From contig CM055605.1 of assembly GCA_029379385.1 (NCBI GenBank), positions 5,615,001 to 5,679,000 on the forward strand: a DNA stretch of 64,000 nt, given 5' to 3'. A model generated the notes under the pieces. It was given only the letters and a program-made list of their open reading frames with translations. It had not been told where the DNA came from and did not search any database. The stretch is from Quillaja saponaria (lineage: Eukaryota > Streptophyta > Magnoliopsida > Fabales > Quillajaceae). The position numbers were made by a program, and so were the translations under genes. Positions 1 through 12,099 of this stretch are shown here, piece by piece. Within the stretch, counting starts at the first letter, position 1. The number at the start of each line of letters is the position of its first letter.

Positions 1-430
1 AAGATTTTTATTATTTGTTTGGTGAGATGTGTGGCTGAGACACTACTAAGTATTTTAGGCATTTATGAATAATGGGTTGTTGTTCTTAAATGAATTATGC
101 CTAACTTTCTGTCACTTTCATTTATTGATCTGCCTCCATTCCAAAAGTAATTAATAATGGAGCCTGATCTGGTATGGAATAACGTCAGGAACAAAGAGAG
201 GCTGTTGGGTTGGCCTTGCAATGTTGAAGTACTTACTAGTTAGTGTTAACTATGATGTCTATTTAGAAATTGATCTTCTGTCGACAAGAAATTTAGTGGG
301 TTGTGGTTCTGATGGTTTTGATTAATTTGGGGAAAGCTAGAGGGTCCGGTACTTGTAAGCGCTTTTATTGATGTGAAGAGAGGGTTGCTGGGTTTTGTGG
401 TTACCAAGCAAGGATGAGTTACAATTTAGA
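1..430. repeat. Tandem-unit flank A, copy 1
   Basis: This non-coding stretch recurs almost unchanged at about 10,301-10,735 and 20,506-20,772. All three copies share the motif GGTGAGATGTGTGGCTGAGA and a later block reading GGTATGGAATAACGTCAGG. It marks the left border of each of three tandem segmental-duplication units. Its distal part resembles the sequence just 3' of the intact UGT gene (about 16,976-17,105). From 431 to 860 I see only AT-rich sequence without a gene. Confidence 0.8.
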
Positions 431-860
431 GGGATTGTTGGGTTTTGTTGTAATTGTGTCCCTCTAATTTTAAAATTTAGTCAATTATGTTTCTGTTGTT
501 ATCTCTCACCCAAATTATTTTAAGGGTGCTGATATTCTGATATTTACACCTCTATTAATGTAAAGTTGCATTCTATTTTAGTTTTTAACTACTCTACATT
601 ATTGGAGTGTGACTTTACATTATTAGAGTGAAAATATAAGTACTCTAATTTAATAGAAAGTGAAATCTTATTAATATTATAAATAGATAAATAAAAAAAT
701 AAAATTTATAGAAAATATTTATAATTTTAAAAAATAAAATAAAAAGAGAAAAAATTGGATAAGAATTAAAATTTAATCTTCTAAATTCAACAAAAAACCT
801 CAATCCCACAAACCACAAAAATTCAACTAGATAAGCTCTTTACTTCTCCTACAAACACTA

Positions 861-965
861 ATTGGAGGGAACAAGAATTTGAAGCACCAATTCTAACTCC
901 TCTTGATTTGGATACTCAGGACGAATTTACAGATCTACTCTTTATTCATAAATAGGATTTGTTTG
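861..965. repeat. About 105-bp direct repeat flanking the long LTR-like element
   Basis: This block (GAATTTGAAGCACCAATTCT onward) is repeated at about 5,651-5,765 on the other side of the long LTR-like element, and again at about 24,101-24,200. At 5,651 and 24,101 it lies directly upstream of the LUL-like exon fragment, so it is probably the 5' region of that gene segment. The copy here is detached from the exon. Positions 966-1,030 hold nothing recognisable. Confidence 0.7.
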
Positions 966-1030
966 TCTCCCTCTTCACTCATTAAGCTACAATTATTTTC
1001 TTGTAAACATTCTATTAACTACCTTATATA

Positions 1031-4000
1031 TGTCACACCCCTCACAGAGACATGACTGGACTAGGAAGATTGGAAAACCAAACCTTCGTAACCCTGACTC
1101 CAAAGCAAAGTAACAAACATGACTCTTTGACCATCTAAGAAAAAAAATAACTTTTATAAAACACAAGTTCATTATAAAATTTTATTTTCTAAAACCGTTA
1201 ACAATTTATTGAAAATTTTTGGCAGAGGGTCCCAACAATATGGAACCTGCCTTGAAATATAAACACACATGCTCATGATCTCACGCAACAATAACATCAA
1301 GACAACAAGGAGCTTCGCTCCGTCTACATCTTAATTAAGACAAATAACTAAGCTCTTACATCATTCCAAAATTAGACACCTCACAGTTCCAACGTGACTG
1401 CAAACTGTCTTCCTTGACTGCAAGTCTGAGATTTCAGAAATATCGTGTTGTACTTATTCAGCAAGTTATAAGCTTGGTGACACCATATACTGAACTATTG
1501 TCATTAAAAAAAAATCTCCGACAGAGGGGTAAGTCCTATGTACTCCGTGAGTGAAAAATTGTACCCAAAGGGTACTAGCATCACATAACACAACACATAA
1601 CACAAGTGTGTAACATATATAGTAACATCATATAACATTTCATATTACACGTATACGTTATAAATTTCACAAATTCACAATTTATATGACACCTAGGATC
1701 ACAATTTAAATTAGAGCAACAATATCAGGCAAAACAATCAAAGGGCCAACAAGTGACCCAGCCCCGCACAACATTTTCACCCCCATCAGGCATTTACGCG
1801 CATGCACAACAAATTGATCTCCGTATACAATCCATCCCACCAGGGCTGAGCACTCAATTTTTTTAAAAAAAATATTTATCAGAATCATAATTTTCTTATA
1901 ATTTTAAATCATAACATCTTAGGTGCACGTTGGATTTTTAATTTCGAGAATAAAATCATTTTTCATAAAAATGTCACTTTGTTAGGCCCTTATCAACCAC
2001 AACCAATGTCAAACAAAGCAATCAATGTCAAACAAATATAATTTAAATAAATTACTGAAATACTCTACTTGCTTTATTTTTCCATATATCACGTATATTC
2101 AAATATACATATAATTACACATACTAATCTAGCCCTATAAGGCAACAATTAACCTGCTCACTCGTAACCAATTCCACTCGTCACTCACACTTACGTTCCA
2201 CGCATCTCATCAGGTCCACCTTAGCATCAGGAACTGAAATTCATATACCCAAATAATATTTAGTTCATAAACGTTATTGTTATAATCTTTTAGTTACTAA
2301 GCTTGTATCTCATCTTGTATAGGTTTCTTTATGAAAAGTCTTCCTATTAAGCTATTACATGTCAATTAATATGAATTGGACATTATGTGATAGGATTAAT
2401 AAATGTCTCGACAAGGCAGGAGGAACCATTAGAAAAGACATAAAGTACTTAGTGAATTAGAAATGTTGAAATTGTCCAAACTTGGAGTTTGGTCCACTTT
2501 AACAGTCATATCTTTCTTTAGGAATTTATGAATCTAGTTTCGTAAAATTTATAAAATACTAGACACATATATTTTTATAATGGTATATCATTTACAATTT
2601 TTAGATTTGTACATCAATACAGATTATTGTTCGAAGTTGCATCAAATTCTGTAACACGCAGGATTTTTGACAGGTTTGACTTTACTTTAGTTAATTGAAC
2701 ATAACTTTCTCTAGGAAAAATGAAATCCAATTTCGTTTGTTGGGTTTATTAATATACAAATATATCTATATTTATTATTTAAAAATTTTTCCTAAAATCT
2801 ATCATGAACCCACTCAATTTCTTACATGAACCAAAAAAAGGCACTACGAATCTTGCTTGACCTAGTCGGAGTCTAACAGCTATAACTCACAATATATTTG
2901 GAACCAAACTACGAAATTTTGTATACAATATTTCAAGACTATAAACTACATTTTATCTTTTTAACTCTTAATTTAATTCTACCCCGAAGACACTCGAAAT
3001 ACTGAATTTCTGTTACCCACGGAATCTGTCCCCTGCACCACCCTTCAAAACCCACTTCACTCTCATTTTCCAATACACTACTCACAACTAACCCTCCCTT
3101 GTTCATACCTATTACTTACTTTCATCAAATCATCAACTCGCTACATTAATCAACCATTCTTTGTCCTTGTTTAGGAACTTTTTATTCAAATTTCAACAAC
3201 AACTAACCACCCAGCCTTAAATCTACCAAGTTTTATTAAAAAAGTTATAACTAGTATTCTTATAGGCATTATATTAAACACCTTAAAAGCATTCTCAATT
3301 TCCCTCCTCATGTATGTATATATCTATATACATACCTCTAAGGAATCAACCCAATTTCCAACCTTAACTATTAGTGCTATTAATTTCAAATTTCCATTCA
3401 CCTTTTGATTCAAACTCCTCTAATTCTTTACTATTTCACCATTCATCAAAGACTTCACACATAAATCGTACACTACTCACTCTAAACCTTCCATTGTTAT
3501 CACTTTCAAGCTTTTAATCCTAAACTTTCATTCACATCCAACTCAACCCAACCACTAATCCATAAACTAAACCAAAATAACAACAATTAACTAAAAATAA
3601 AGCAAGGATTTTATAGAAACAAAGATTAAGTGAAGCTACCAACCAAGATGGAAGCACACGCCACTATTCAAGGGGTTATTTCCACCACCACGCTGATGTC
3701 AAGAACTGCCCACACAAGTTAGAGGTATCCCACGGCTGGAGAAGGAAGCATGTGGTTGGCGGCTGAAAGAGGAAGAGCTAAGAAACTCGGTTACAGTCAA
3801 AGCAACACTGCAACCCCGATGAAGGAGGAAGAAGAGGAATAGAAGAGTCAGGGAGTAGGGGCAACACGCACACTGTTGGAAAGAAGAGGATTAGGCAAAA
3901 CTACACAGGTAAGGAGAAAACAAGCTAATACAGCAAGAAGCTATTGGTCAACAAAGGAAAGTGCAAGAAAATCCAAGAAGCTGGAAAGATAGCAGAGAAA

Positions 4001-5650
4001 GAAAAACACGACAAGGAGGAAGAAAAATGAGGGGAGAAAAAAAAAAAAAAACGAAGTCGGTAATGTGCTGTGAGAAGAAAAGGAAAAGAAGGAAAAAAAA
4101 ACAAAACAAAAAGGTTAGTCAAGGTCAAAAGCTTATGTTTGTGGTGTAAATAAATTCCTATTTTCTTTTGATTTGCACCTACACATAAATGTAATATCTA
4201 GTCCTATTAAATTTTTTTTGTTTTACATTTGATTAACATTTAGGCTAAAGTCAAAAAATATTAAAGATCGAAGTCAAACAAACTTATAGTATATGTTTAT
4301 ACATATATATTAATTATTCACACACTTGAATTTACTTAATTCACAATATTATTTACATTACGACTATCCAATACATAAAATTGTTAACATATATACTAAA
4401 AGTTATACTAAAGATATCAAATTATAGTATGTTTAACTATATTAGTTATTTAATAAAATTATTTATTTTATAACGTAAATTTATACATTGTCTTAAAACT
4501 CAAATTTTTATATATTTTTTTAATGTTGTCGAGTTTTGAGGGATTATAACAATATGCATATTTTTGTTCTAAGCTATGAGCAAAGTATCTATATATATAC
4601 TTATCATGAGACTTATGTAAGTCAACCCTAAACTAATTATTTAATTTTCATCAAACCAAGATCTTATACCATCCTAATATCAATATACGTATTTCAATTC
4701 TAAGAACCTCTCCTTAATCCCACAATTAACACCTACAAGCTATTAATTTAATCATACTAACCATTTAACTATCAAATATAAGAATCAACAAACCACAAAC
4801 TAATTAACTACTAAACAAACCCCCTAACTACTACGTAAGTTCACAGCAAAAAGGAAGAACATTTGCACCTAGTGACAAACGTGGAAATGCTGTGATGCCA
4901 ACGAAGACAGCTTGCAGCTCAACTCCTCTTGCTTGCTGCCATGTTGCACTAAAATTCATTCAAACTCACTACAACAAAATTGGGTAAAAAAAAATTGAGG
5001 GAAAATAGCTTTGTTCCTGTACAAAACAGAGGAAACGGTGGCTGCCACCAAACCAGAAAATTTCGACCTTCAACCTCTGTGCCTACTACCCAAACACACA
5101 AAGAATTACCATATCAACCCACAAGAACTCAAGCTAACTTGTTTCACTAATCTAAGGAATTCACGGTCCAAGAACAAGGCTTACCTACAGCTAACACAAG
5201 GCTATCCAAGCAGCTTAATCACCCATCTCGGCTGGAACTTCAAGTGTTGGAGGCTGCACCAACTAAAACAAAAACAAGGCAGGTGAAGGCTCCTTTGATT
5301 GGTGAGAGTCAAGGAAGATTCAAGAAAGCAAAGAGTAGCAGGGCAAATGGGATGACAGCCGTGTAACAAGAAGGAAGCTAAGTCGATTGGCAAGGAGAAA
5401 GTAAAGCCAGGAATAAAAGAAAAGCTAAGCAAATCAATAAAATTACCAAGTCAAAAGTCACTTCACTTTTCCTTTTTTTTTTTTTTTGTACACTTTACAT
5501 AGAGTGAGATCTAAGTCGAAGGCAACCATGTTCCAATTCAATTATATATATAAATAATTTATTTATGATCACAATTTACACAAATTTGTTCTAATTTTGT
5601 AACGAAAATTTTATGTCTAAAATTCTATTTCACGATGTCAGGTTATAACA
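1031..5650 (+). mobile_element. Long solo-LTR-like retrotransposon repeat, copy 1
   Basis: The block begins TGTCACACCCC and ends GGTTATAACA, so it has the TG...CA ends of an LTR. It carries no protease, reverse transcriptase or integrase ORF. A 5'-truncated copy lies at 20,773-24,100 with the same end, and a related inverted copy starts at 15,388. The texture (A/C-rich first half, a GA-rich patch near 3,640-4,150) resembles the multi-kilobase LTRs of plant Ty3/gypsy Tekay/Del elements; that assignment is inference. No tRNA primer-binding site follows the right end, so it reads as a solo LTR. I see no matching 5-bp target duplication. Short ORFs inside (for example around 3,961-4,149 and 5,011-5,286) are low-complexity and not credible genes. 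Confidence 0.6.
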
Positions 5651-6230
5651 GGAACAGGAACGAGGATTTGAAGCACCAATTATAACTCTTCTTGATTTGG
5701 ATACGCCGGACGAATTTACAGATCTACTCTTGATTCAATGATAGGATTTCTTTTTCTCCCTCTTGTTTGGGTGGATAGAAAGTTTATGATTTTTTTTTTT
5801 TCCACAAGAAACAAAAAAAAAACAAGAAAATTTCAATGGCACCTTCTGAAACACGTGAATTCCCGTCGTATCTTGCAGGATTAAATAGGTGGGTAATACG
5901 GGAAGCAGTGGTGTGGAAAACTGCTGGAGACATGGGAGCAGGCGGAGCCATCAACCAACACCAGTGCCACAACCGGCGACCCCCAGCCTGAAATCATAGC
6001 TAAGCAGTATGTATTCGTGGCCGCCACACCTTACCCTTCACAATACCTAAACCCGAATCCTCCCTCTTATTACTAGTACCAGGTTTTTATCCCTCACTGC
6101 CACCAACTATGCCCGTGCCTTATCCTCTGTCAGCTTCATTTAATCAACATCATCACCGGATGAGGTCTGGTGGTGGTTATGGATATACACAGTGGTGGTG
6201 GTGGAAAGGAGAGTGCAAGGAAATTCTATT
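5651..6230 (+). pseudogene. LOG2/LUL-like RING E3 ligase, N-terminal exon fragment (copy 1)
   Basis: Starting at an ATG at 5,932 the reading is MGAGGAINQHQCHNRRPP, and after a one-base frame change QPEIIAKQYVFVAATPYP and YLNPNPPSYY, then a stop, then FYPSLPPTMPVPYPLSASF and a His-rich stretch. This order resembles my memory of the N-terminus of plant LOG2 / LOG2-LIKE (LUL) E3 ubiquitin ligases: a myristoylation-type MG start, an Arg/His/Pro-rich patch, then a YVFAAATPYP-like segment and Pro/Tyr repeats. The downstream DAR2-like and RING parts are absent. A frameshift and an in-frame stop make this a pseudogene. An almost identical copy with the same lesions lies at about 24,101-24,660. The assignment rests on motif resemblance only. 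Confidence 0.5.
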
Positions 6231-7688
6231 TATTTTTTTATATGTTTTTCTGTAAATTTTTAAATATTTTTTTTTCTATTTTAAAAGAAAATTATTCATT
6301 TATTTATTTATATTTATATTCATCCACTTACTAATATTTTATTTTTTTTATGTCACATTAGATTACTACATAAGATTATGTCTGTCTACCTCATTTTTTG
6401 TTAAATTAATTTAGACAAAAAGTAACAATTAGAACCTAATTAACATAATTTGATAATTAGAGAGACTTAATTGTAATAAAATAAATAATATAACTAAAGT
6501 AAACTCTGCCTCAAATTACACGGACCAAATATTTAACTTAGCCATGATTTTATCTCTCTCTTCTAGATTCAAAAATAAGTGAAAGATCTGTGAGGAAGAA
6601 TAATGAGGGACCTAGATATTTTACTTTAGGGGGTCAAATCATAATTTTTCTTCTTCTGAGTATTCAAATAAGTGGTTGTTATCCAATATAAAAAGTATTC
6701 AATGCATTGTTAGCAATCATAAATTAAATATTACACAAAATACTTTATTTCTTGTAATATTCAACCATTTATAAACATTTTACTAATTTTTTAATAAAAT
6801 TATTAAAAATATATATTTAAAGTATTTATTTATTAAAATATAGAATGAATCAAGTATTTTTATTATAAATAGAATGTCAAGCTTAATAAATGAATAGTTA
6901 TTTGAGTTTAACTTAGATAATTAAGAATGAATATAATTTGGTGAAATATAAAAACTAGCTTGATTACTGAAAACATGAACATAGATCCCAAGAAAAACAA
7001 ATATGTAAACAAAAGAGTATGATACCACAATGGAGCTTGTAGAATTAATAGGCGCCAGATAGGTATTACATAGAAAAGAACAACAATAAAAGAAAATAAA
7101 TAATATAATACTACATTCAAATAAGTATTATATTTACTATAGATCAACATGAGTTTACTTTTTTTTTTTGTAATTTTTTATTTCAATCAATTACTAACCT
7201 ATAAAATCACTGCAAAATTTATATTTTATAAGGATCAAAATTTTAAAAATTATTAAATTTTATAAGAGTTAAAATGATTAAAGTGTAACTTTCAAGATTC
7301 AAAATATAATGTCTAAAAATATTTAGGGACAAAAATGTTTGAAAAAAAAACTTTTATAGATGAAAAATAAAATAGGGTCATAATTATAAAAGATATCAAA
7401 TTCAAGGGTCAGAATGATCAAAATAAAACTTTTAAGAGTCAAAATATGATTTTCTCAAAATATTATAAGGCCAAATGATAAAAAAACATTTTAAGGTTAA
7501 AAATAAATTTTCTCAAAATTCTGTAGTGGCCATAGCTGCTTCATGTCCCCAGTGTAGTTTGCCCCCAAATACAGATTAGGTAGACATATTCGTCTTTTAT
7601 TTCAAAACACTTTTTTGACCAAGTAGATTTGTTTACTGATTTATGTCTTTTTTTTTTTTTTTTTTCCCCCTTCTTTTCTTCGAGGATC
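6231..7688. other. AT-rich intergenic DNA, no gene seen
   Basis: Nothing coding is supported here on either strand. Positions about 7,200-7,520 contain loosely repeated short phrases of the type GGGTCAAAATGATCAAAAT, suggesting an old degenerate satellite-like or transposon tail. A poly-T run near 7,650 abuts the end of the gag remnant. Confidence 0.6.
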
Positions 7689-9135
7689 TCATGGCTCAAA
7701 AGTAAGTGAGATTTTTATATGATCATTTACAACCAAACATAAACATGAACATGATGGTTTCCCACCAAAATGGCTCTTTACAAATATGAGACCCTTATCC
7801 TCACTCTTCTTAGATCTCTCAACATGCTTCTTGAATGCTTCAATAAACCGTAATGCCCCCATCCTAGGCCAATCTTCATCAGACTCGTCCTCATCCTCAT
7901 TCTCATTAGCATAACTTTGAGGTGCTTTACGAATCGAAGCTTGCAAAGCATTGAGTGCAGTTTTATGTGGACACTCTGCAACTCTATGCAGTCCATTACA
8001 CAAGTAGCAAGAGATTGTCTTTGGTTTGGAGGTTGAGATAGACCCTCGTGACGACTGTGGACTGTTGGTGGGGTAAGAAGGTTTCCTCTGATCCCCTCCC
8101 CCACTTTTGCTCTTTCTTGGCTTGCCAAACTGTCTGCCATTGCCTTCCACTAGAAGATTGTTGTGGTTTCTTACTAGCAAAGCTTTCAGGAGCGTAGTCT
8201 GTCAAGCGTTTAGGCTGTCGCCTGAGCTGTAGCCAGATCTTGGACCCCATATAGTTAAAGTTCAGGCCATCGCCCATGGCTTTAACCATTCAAGGAAATA
8301 GAACATCTTATCCTTCTCTAACATGTCACGAATGTCTATCATCAACCTCAGAAATTTCTTCACATACTCACGGATTGTCCCCGTCTGTTTCAACTCCCTC
8401 AAGTTGTGCCGAGCTAATGTACTGGACGTTCTCGGGAAAGAATTGGGCCTTCAGTTCTCGTCTTAAATCTTCCCAGGTGTCAATTACATACCTACCATCT
8501 TGTATGTTCAACATACTTTGTCCTCCACCAGAGTTTCGCATCTCTAGAAAGGTACATAGTAGCTGTTGTCACCTTTGCTTCTTCCAAATCCATTCTCACT
8601 GTTCGAAAGTACTATTCTATGTCAAATAGAAAGTTTTTCACCTCATTTGCATCTCGTGCCCCTCCAAAAGCCCGAGGTTCAGGAACTTTCATTCGACGTT
8701 GTCCCACACCCTCAGCATACGGGTTGTGGTTGTCATTACCCACCACTCTCATGGTGATGTTGACCTTGGTGTTTAGCTCACCAAGTTCATCTTTCATGAT
8801 GGTCATATCATCCAAAAATTCACCACGCATAGTGTGGACTGCGTCCTCTAGTTGTGCTTGGGCTTGGTCGATACTACTAACTCACTCCTCGAGCTCAGCA
8901 GCATTGTCACCTATGCCTTGGACATTCTTATTCCTCTCGAGTGCCCGCAAGTGACTAACAAGTTCTTCAAGGATAGTCACCCTTTTCAATCAATCCGGGT
9001 ATGTCAAACTCTTTCAATGATGCCTGTATAGCAAGCTCGCCCAACTGCGAGTCAATCCAATCGAACTTTTGTTGATTCGTCATGCCCTTCATCATGACAA
9101 CAACCAACTGCTACTTCCTCAGCGATTCAAAACGT
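7689..9135 (-). pseudogene. Ty3/gypsy-type retrotransposon gag remnant
   Basis: Read on the minus strand from about 9,100 leftwards, pieces of a gag polyprotein appear in shifting frames. They include a coiled N-terminal part, then KVPEPRAFGGARDANEVKNF, then a retrotransposon-gag segment with WEDLRRELKAQFFPEN and REYVKKFLRLMIDI. A CCHC zinc knuckle (CYLCNGLHRVAEC) and an acidic tail follow. In-frame stops and frameshifts break it at several points, for example just after NFLFDIE and near 8,960. The sequence ends around GLIFV, where a protease domain would normally begin. No protease, reverse transcriptase, RNase H or integrase follows. The order matches plant gypsy elements and agrees with the primer-binding site and LTR just upstream at 9,136-9,504. 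Confidence 0.8.
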
Positions 9136-9504
9136 AGCTCTGATACCAACTGCCACGGGCCGACTTTGCTAGCATGCAAAGATGCCTATGTAGCACTTAC
9201 TAACCCTTCGTAGGTAGCAAGTCAGCTTCTCCAATGTCCCTCGGGTGTCAACCCACAAGGCTAGTGCGCAACAATGGAAGCAAAATGTAGCAAGAAAGCA
9301 AATATAACACTGTTTGCAAGAAAAAGGCTTCAACTTCTCATTAATTGAAAAACATTACAATGCTAGCAAAATGCGAACGACATGTCATTGACATGACTAT
9401 GATATGGGCAAATGGCTTGCTGTAGGGGGAGTTACAAGCAACACCAAGGCCTTTGACACTCATCCTACAAGCTCGTGTACAATTTTGAATTTTCTCACAT
9501 TACA
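9136..9504 (-). mobile_element. 5' LTR and tRNA-iMet primer-binding site of the gypsy remnant
   Basis: On the minus strand TGGTATCAGAGCT (plus 9,136-9,148) is the classic primer-binding site for the initiator methionine tRNA. Two bases upstream of it lies a CA end. The presumed LTR start TGTAATGTGAG is at 9,504, giving an LTR of about 354 bp (9,151-9,504). The short LTR and this primer site fit small plant Ty3/gypsy lineages. The left LTR is missing. The outer LTR boundary is inferred from the TG...CA rule and not from a second LTR. Confidence 0.65.
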
Positions 9505-9770
9505 CCCTCCCTAAAAAGCTTTTTGCGCCATAGTCCCTCTGGCAGGAGGAGACATCACTTTTTTCAGTTGCCCGACTGTCTATTTACAAAAAAACCACCA
9601 TGTCATGACATATGATTAGCTATCTACAATGATACTCATCACAAGACAAGCGACCATGTATGACATGTACTGGACAAGCTTAAATTATGACACAAAGACA
9701 GACACACATCTCACGTCTGCACCATCATTAATTATCTTTGATTTAATTATATTTCTCGTCCCTATAATTT
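9505..9770. other. Short gap without recognisable gene
   Basis: AT-rich sequence between the gypsy LTR and a DUF3082-like exon fragment. No coding or structural signal is visible. The last about 20 bases, ending in TTTAGAAATTCAATGTAGTT, are shared with the start of the second DUF3082 fragment near 16,170. Confidence 0.5.
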
Positions 9771-9966
9771 ATTTAGAAATTCAATGTAGTTTGGGTGGAA
9801 TCTCAGCTGGTGTTACTGCTCTCAGTCTGTATAAATCCACTACAGCCATAGAGGCCAGCCCAAATCGCTAAACAATTTCAGGTAGGTACTCGGTTTGTTT
9901 CATGCCACTTTTCTGCATTTTTTGCAATACTTTTTTGGTGCATAATGCAAGTAGCAATCTAAATAA
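9771..9966 (+). pseudogene. DUF3082-like gene, exon 2 fragment (copy 1)
   Basis: The reading LGGISAGVTALSLYKSTTAI corresponds to LGGISAGVIALFLYKFTTTI in exon 2 of the intact DUF3082-like gene at 33,652-35,905. Sequence matching the following intron (CATGCCACTTTTCTGCAT, TTTTTTGGTGCATAATGCAA) continues to about 9,966, where it stops abruptly and the tandem-unit repeat begins. An early stop replaces the Gln after the ASPNR residues. It is a genomic fragment, because intron sequence is kept, and not a retrocopy. Confidence 0.8.
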
Positions 9967-10300
9967 TTGCGTACCAAATAACCTAATTTTTGCATGCTCT
10001 CAGTGGTAATTTCACTACAAAGTTGACTTATGCCTTGACATATACGCAATTTGCATACCGAATATATATTAGATTTATTTTAAACTGTCTTTTACAATCC
10101 GAGTTATACAATTTAAATACCAATCAACTTGAACTCAATTTATATAATCAACTAGAGAATTTTATTCGCCCATTATATCACGTGGATTACATCATTCTAT
10201 GGCAGAGTTTTGTTTTTTTCAAATAGTTAATAGTTAGGTTGTCAGTCAACATCATTTTGGGCAAAGTTTTGTGACAAAGTTTTGGAGTTTTGTTTGGCAA
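9967..10300. repeat. Tandem-unit flank B, copy 1
   Basis: This block, starting GTACCAAATAACCTAATTTT, is repeated at about 20,165-20,500 and more weakly at 29,250-29,540. Its last about 110 bases recur as a shorter piece at 11,199-11,335. It forms the junction leading into flank A at 10,301. No coding potential is credible. Confidence 0.75.
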
Positions 10301-10735
10301 AGATTTTTATTATTTGTTTGGTGAGATGTGTGGCTGAGACACTACCAAGTATTTTAGGCATTTATGAATTATGGGTGAATTATGGGTAGTTGTTACCAAA
10401 ATTAATTATGCGTAACTTTCTGTCACTTTCATTTATTGATCTGCCTCAATTCCAAAAGTAATTAATAATGGAGCCTGATTTGGTATGGAATAACGTCAGG
10501 AACAAAGAGGGGTTGTTGGGTTGGCCTTGCAATGATGAATTACTGGTTAGTATTAAGTATGATGTCTATTTACAAATTGATCTTCCGTCGACAATAAATT
10601 TAGAGGGTTGTGGTTCTGATGGTTTTGATTAATTTGGCGAAATCTTAGAGGGTCCTGTACTTTAAAGCAATTTTATGAATGTGAAGAGAGGCTTGTAGGT
10701 TTTGGGGTTACCAAGCAAGGATGAATTACAATTTA
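10301..10735. repeat. Tandem-unit flank A, copy 2
   Basis: Near-identical to positions 1-430 and to 20,506-20,772. Its right part (from about 10,640) also matches the 3' flank of the intact UGT gene (17,030-17,105), which places this copy directly downstream of the UGT stub at 10,797-10,985. The 60 bases that follow are unremarkable. Confidence 0.8.
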
Positions 10736-10796
10736 CAATCACATCATTACACATCATCATTAAGTTTCCTTTTAGACAAACAAATAGAGTGAGGAT

Positions 10797-10985
10797 TTAA
10801 AGGTTTATTTGACATATCATATAAAGATTCAAGTGCTGCAATTGAAGTTTTCTTAGGTAGAAAATATGTGATTGATGGTCTCTTTTGGCTAACTCATTAG
10901 CTAGACGAAGAAGAGTGGTCATATGACCTATTGCAAGCCATGGAAACATAGCTATGTGATTCTTTGAGTTGCTGGATACAGCCAT
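10797..10985 (-). pseudogene. UGT79-like glycosyltransferase, N-terminal stub
   Basis: On the minus strand the reading from an ATG at 10,985 is MAVSSNSKNHIAMFPWLAIG followed by HMTTLLRLANELAKRDH, which aligns with the first about 57 residues of the intact UGT at 17,217-18,599. The His that serves as catalytic base in this family is still present in GHMT. After HLNLY the match stops, and the sequence continues into what in the intact gene is the 3' flank. About 400 codons, including the whole sugar-donor (PSPG) domain, are therefore deleted internally. It cannot make a functional enzyme. A six-codon upstream extension in frame exists, but the intact gene supports the MAV start. Confidence 0.85.
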
Positions 10986-11006
10986 TGTTTTTGGCAAATT
11001 GATCAC

Positions 11007-12007
11007 TCTGTTTTTCGTTTAGTTTGGCCTGCTTCTTTTCTTTTGTATATGCAAGATATTAAAATATAAAATCACACATCTTTTGTTTTGATCTACTCTG
11101 TTCTTTTTTAAGTTTTAAATATTTAAATATTATATATATATTTTCAATTGAATCCTAAATATAATTAAGAGATTAGTGGTGTCATCATGATCTTTTGATG
11201 GCAGAGTTTTGTTTTTTTAAATGGTTAAGTGACATTAGAGTTAGTCAATGTGCATTTGAGGCATTTAACAAGCCCTTTTGGAGTTTTGTGAGGCAAAGAT
11301 TTTTATTACCTTTTGGTCAGATGCGTGGCTGAGATTATAAACATTGTCTTAGAAGCATTCCATCTGATTAGATCGACTTTTCTTACCTCTCCTCCTCTTG
11401 CTAGTGTTATTGGAATTTGATTCATCAAATTACAATTGCAAGATTGTTCAGTGATCATTTACTACTTAACATGAACATGAATATGACCATGCTTAAAATT
11501 GGCCACTTCAACTTATAATTTTGAATTTGACTCTGATTTGGTGGAGTACAAAGTGTAATAGAAGTTATAAGTTGACGTTTAATTTACGTGATTATAATTC
11601 ATGTTAATGGTTAATAAATATTTAATAATTATTCTTGCAAACAATAAATAAATAGACAATCATACAAGTTGAGAATATTTTGACATAATTCGAATTAAAA
11701 ATATGACTTTCACTTGAGAGTTCAATTCTATTATCAGTGCACAAATTCTTTCCTTACCTTATATTGAAATTGAATTTTGAAGTAGAATGGTTGAAAATGA
11801 AAATTATTTTATAAATTGATTGATTTAATTATTTGGAATGTAGTGAAGTTATTTTTGTGATATAATGACTCTGTATCATAACCTGATATATGTATTTTTG
11901 TAAAATAAAAGTGAAAAAATATTTATATAAATTTTTTTATGTAAGTATATGTATAAACATATGTATAATATAAGAATTGTTATACACCACCAATTTAATA
12001 TATACAT

Positions 12008-12042
<35 letters not shown>

Positions 12043-12099
12043 ACATGAGGAATAAATACACACCTTACAATTAATTTTTTTAACACTTTGACTTTATTT
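11007..12099. other. AT-rich spacer with a partial flank-B repeat
   Basis: It contains a shortened copy of flank B at 11,199-11,335 (GGCAGAGTTTTGTTTTTT and GCAAAGATTTTTATTA). Otherwise it is AT-rich DNA without a supported gene. A TA microsatellite lies at 12,016-12,042. Confidence 0.6.
12016..12042. repeat. (TA)n microsatellite
   Basis: An uninterrupted run of about thirteen TA units. Shorter TA runs occur near 27,627 and 29,803. Confidence 0.9.

Noticed and set aside
3925..4149. Phe/Ser-rich and Lys/Arg-rich short frames in the LTR-like repeat (also 22,379-22,582)
   Set aside because: Low-complexity GA/CT sequence in both strands, in a region that is repeat DNA. No conserved motif.
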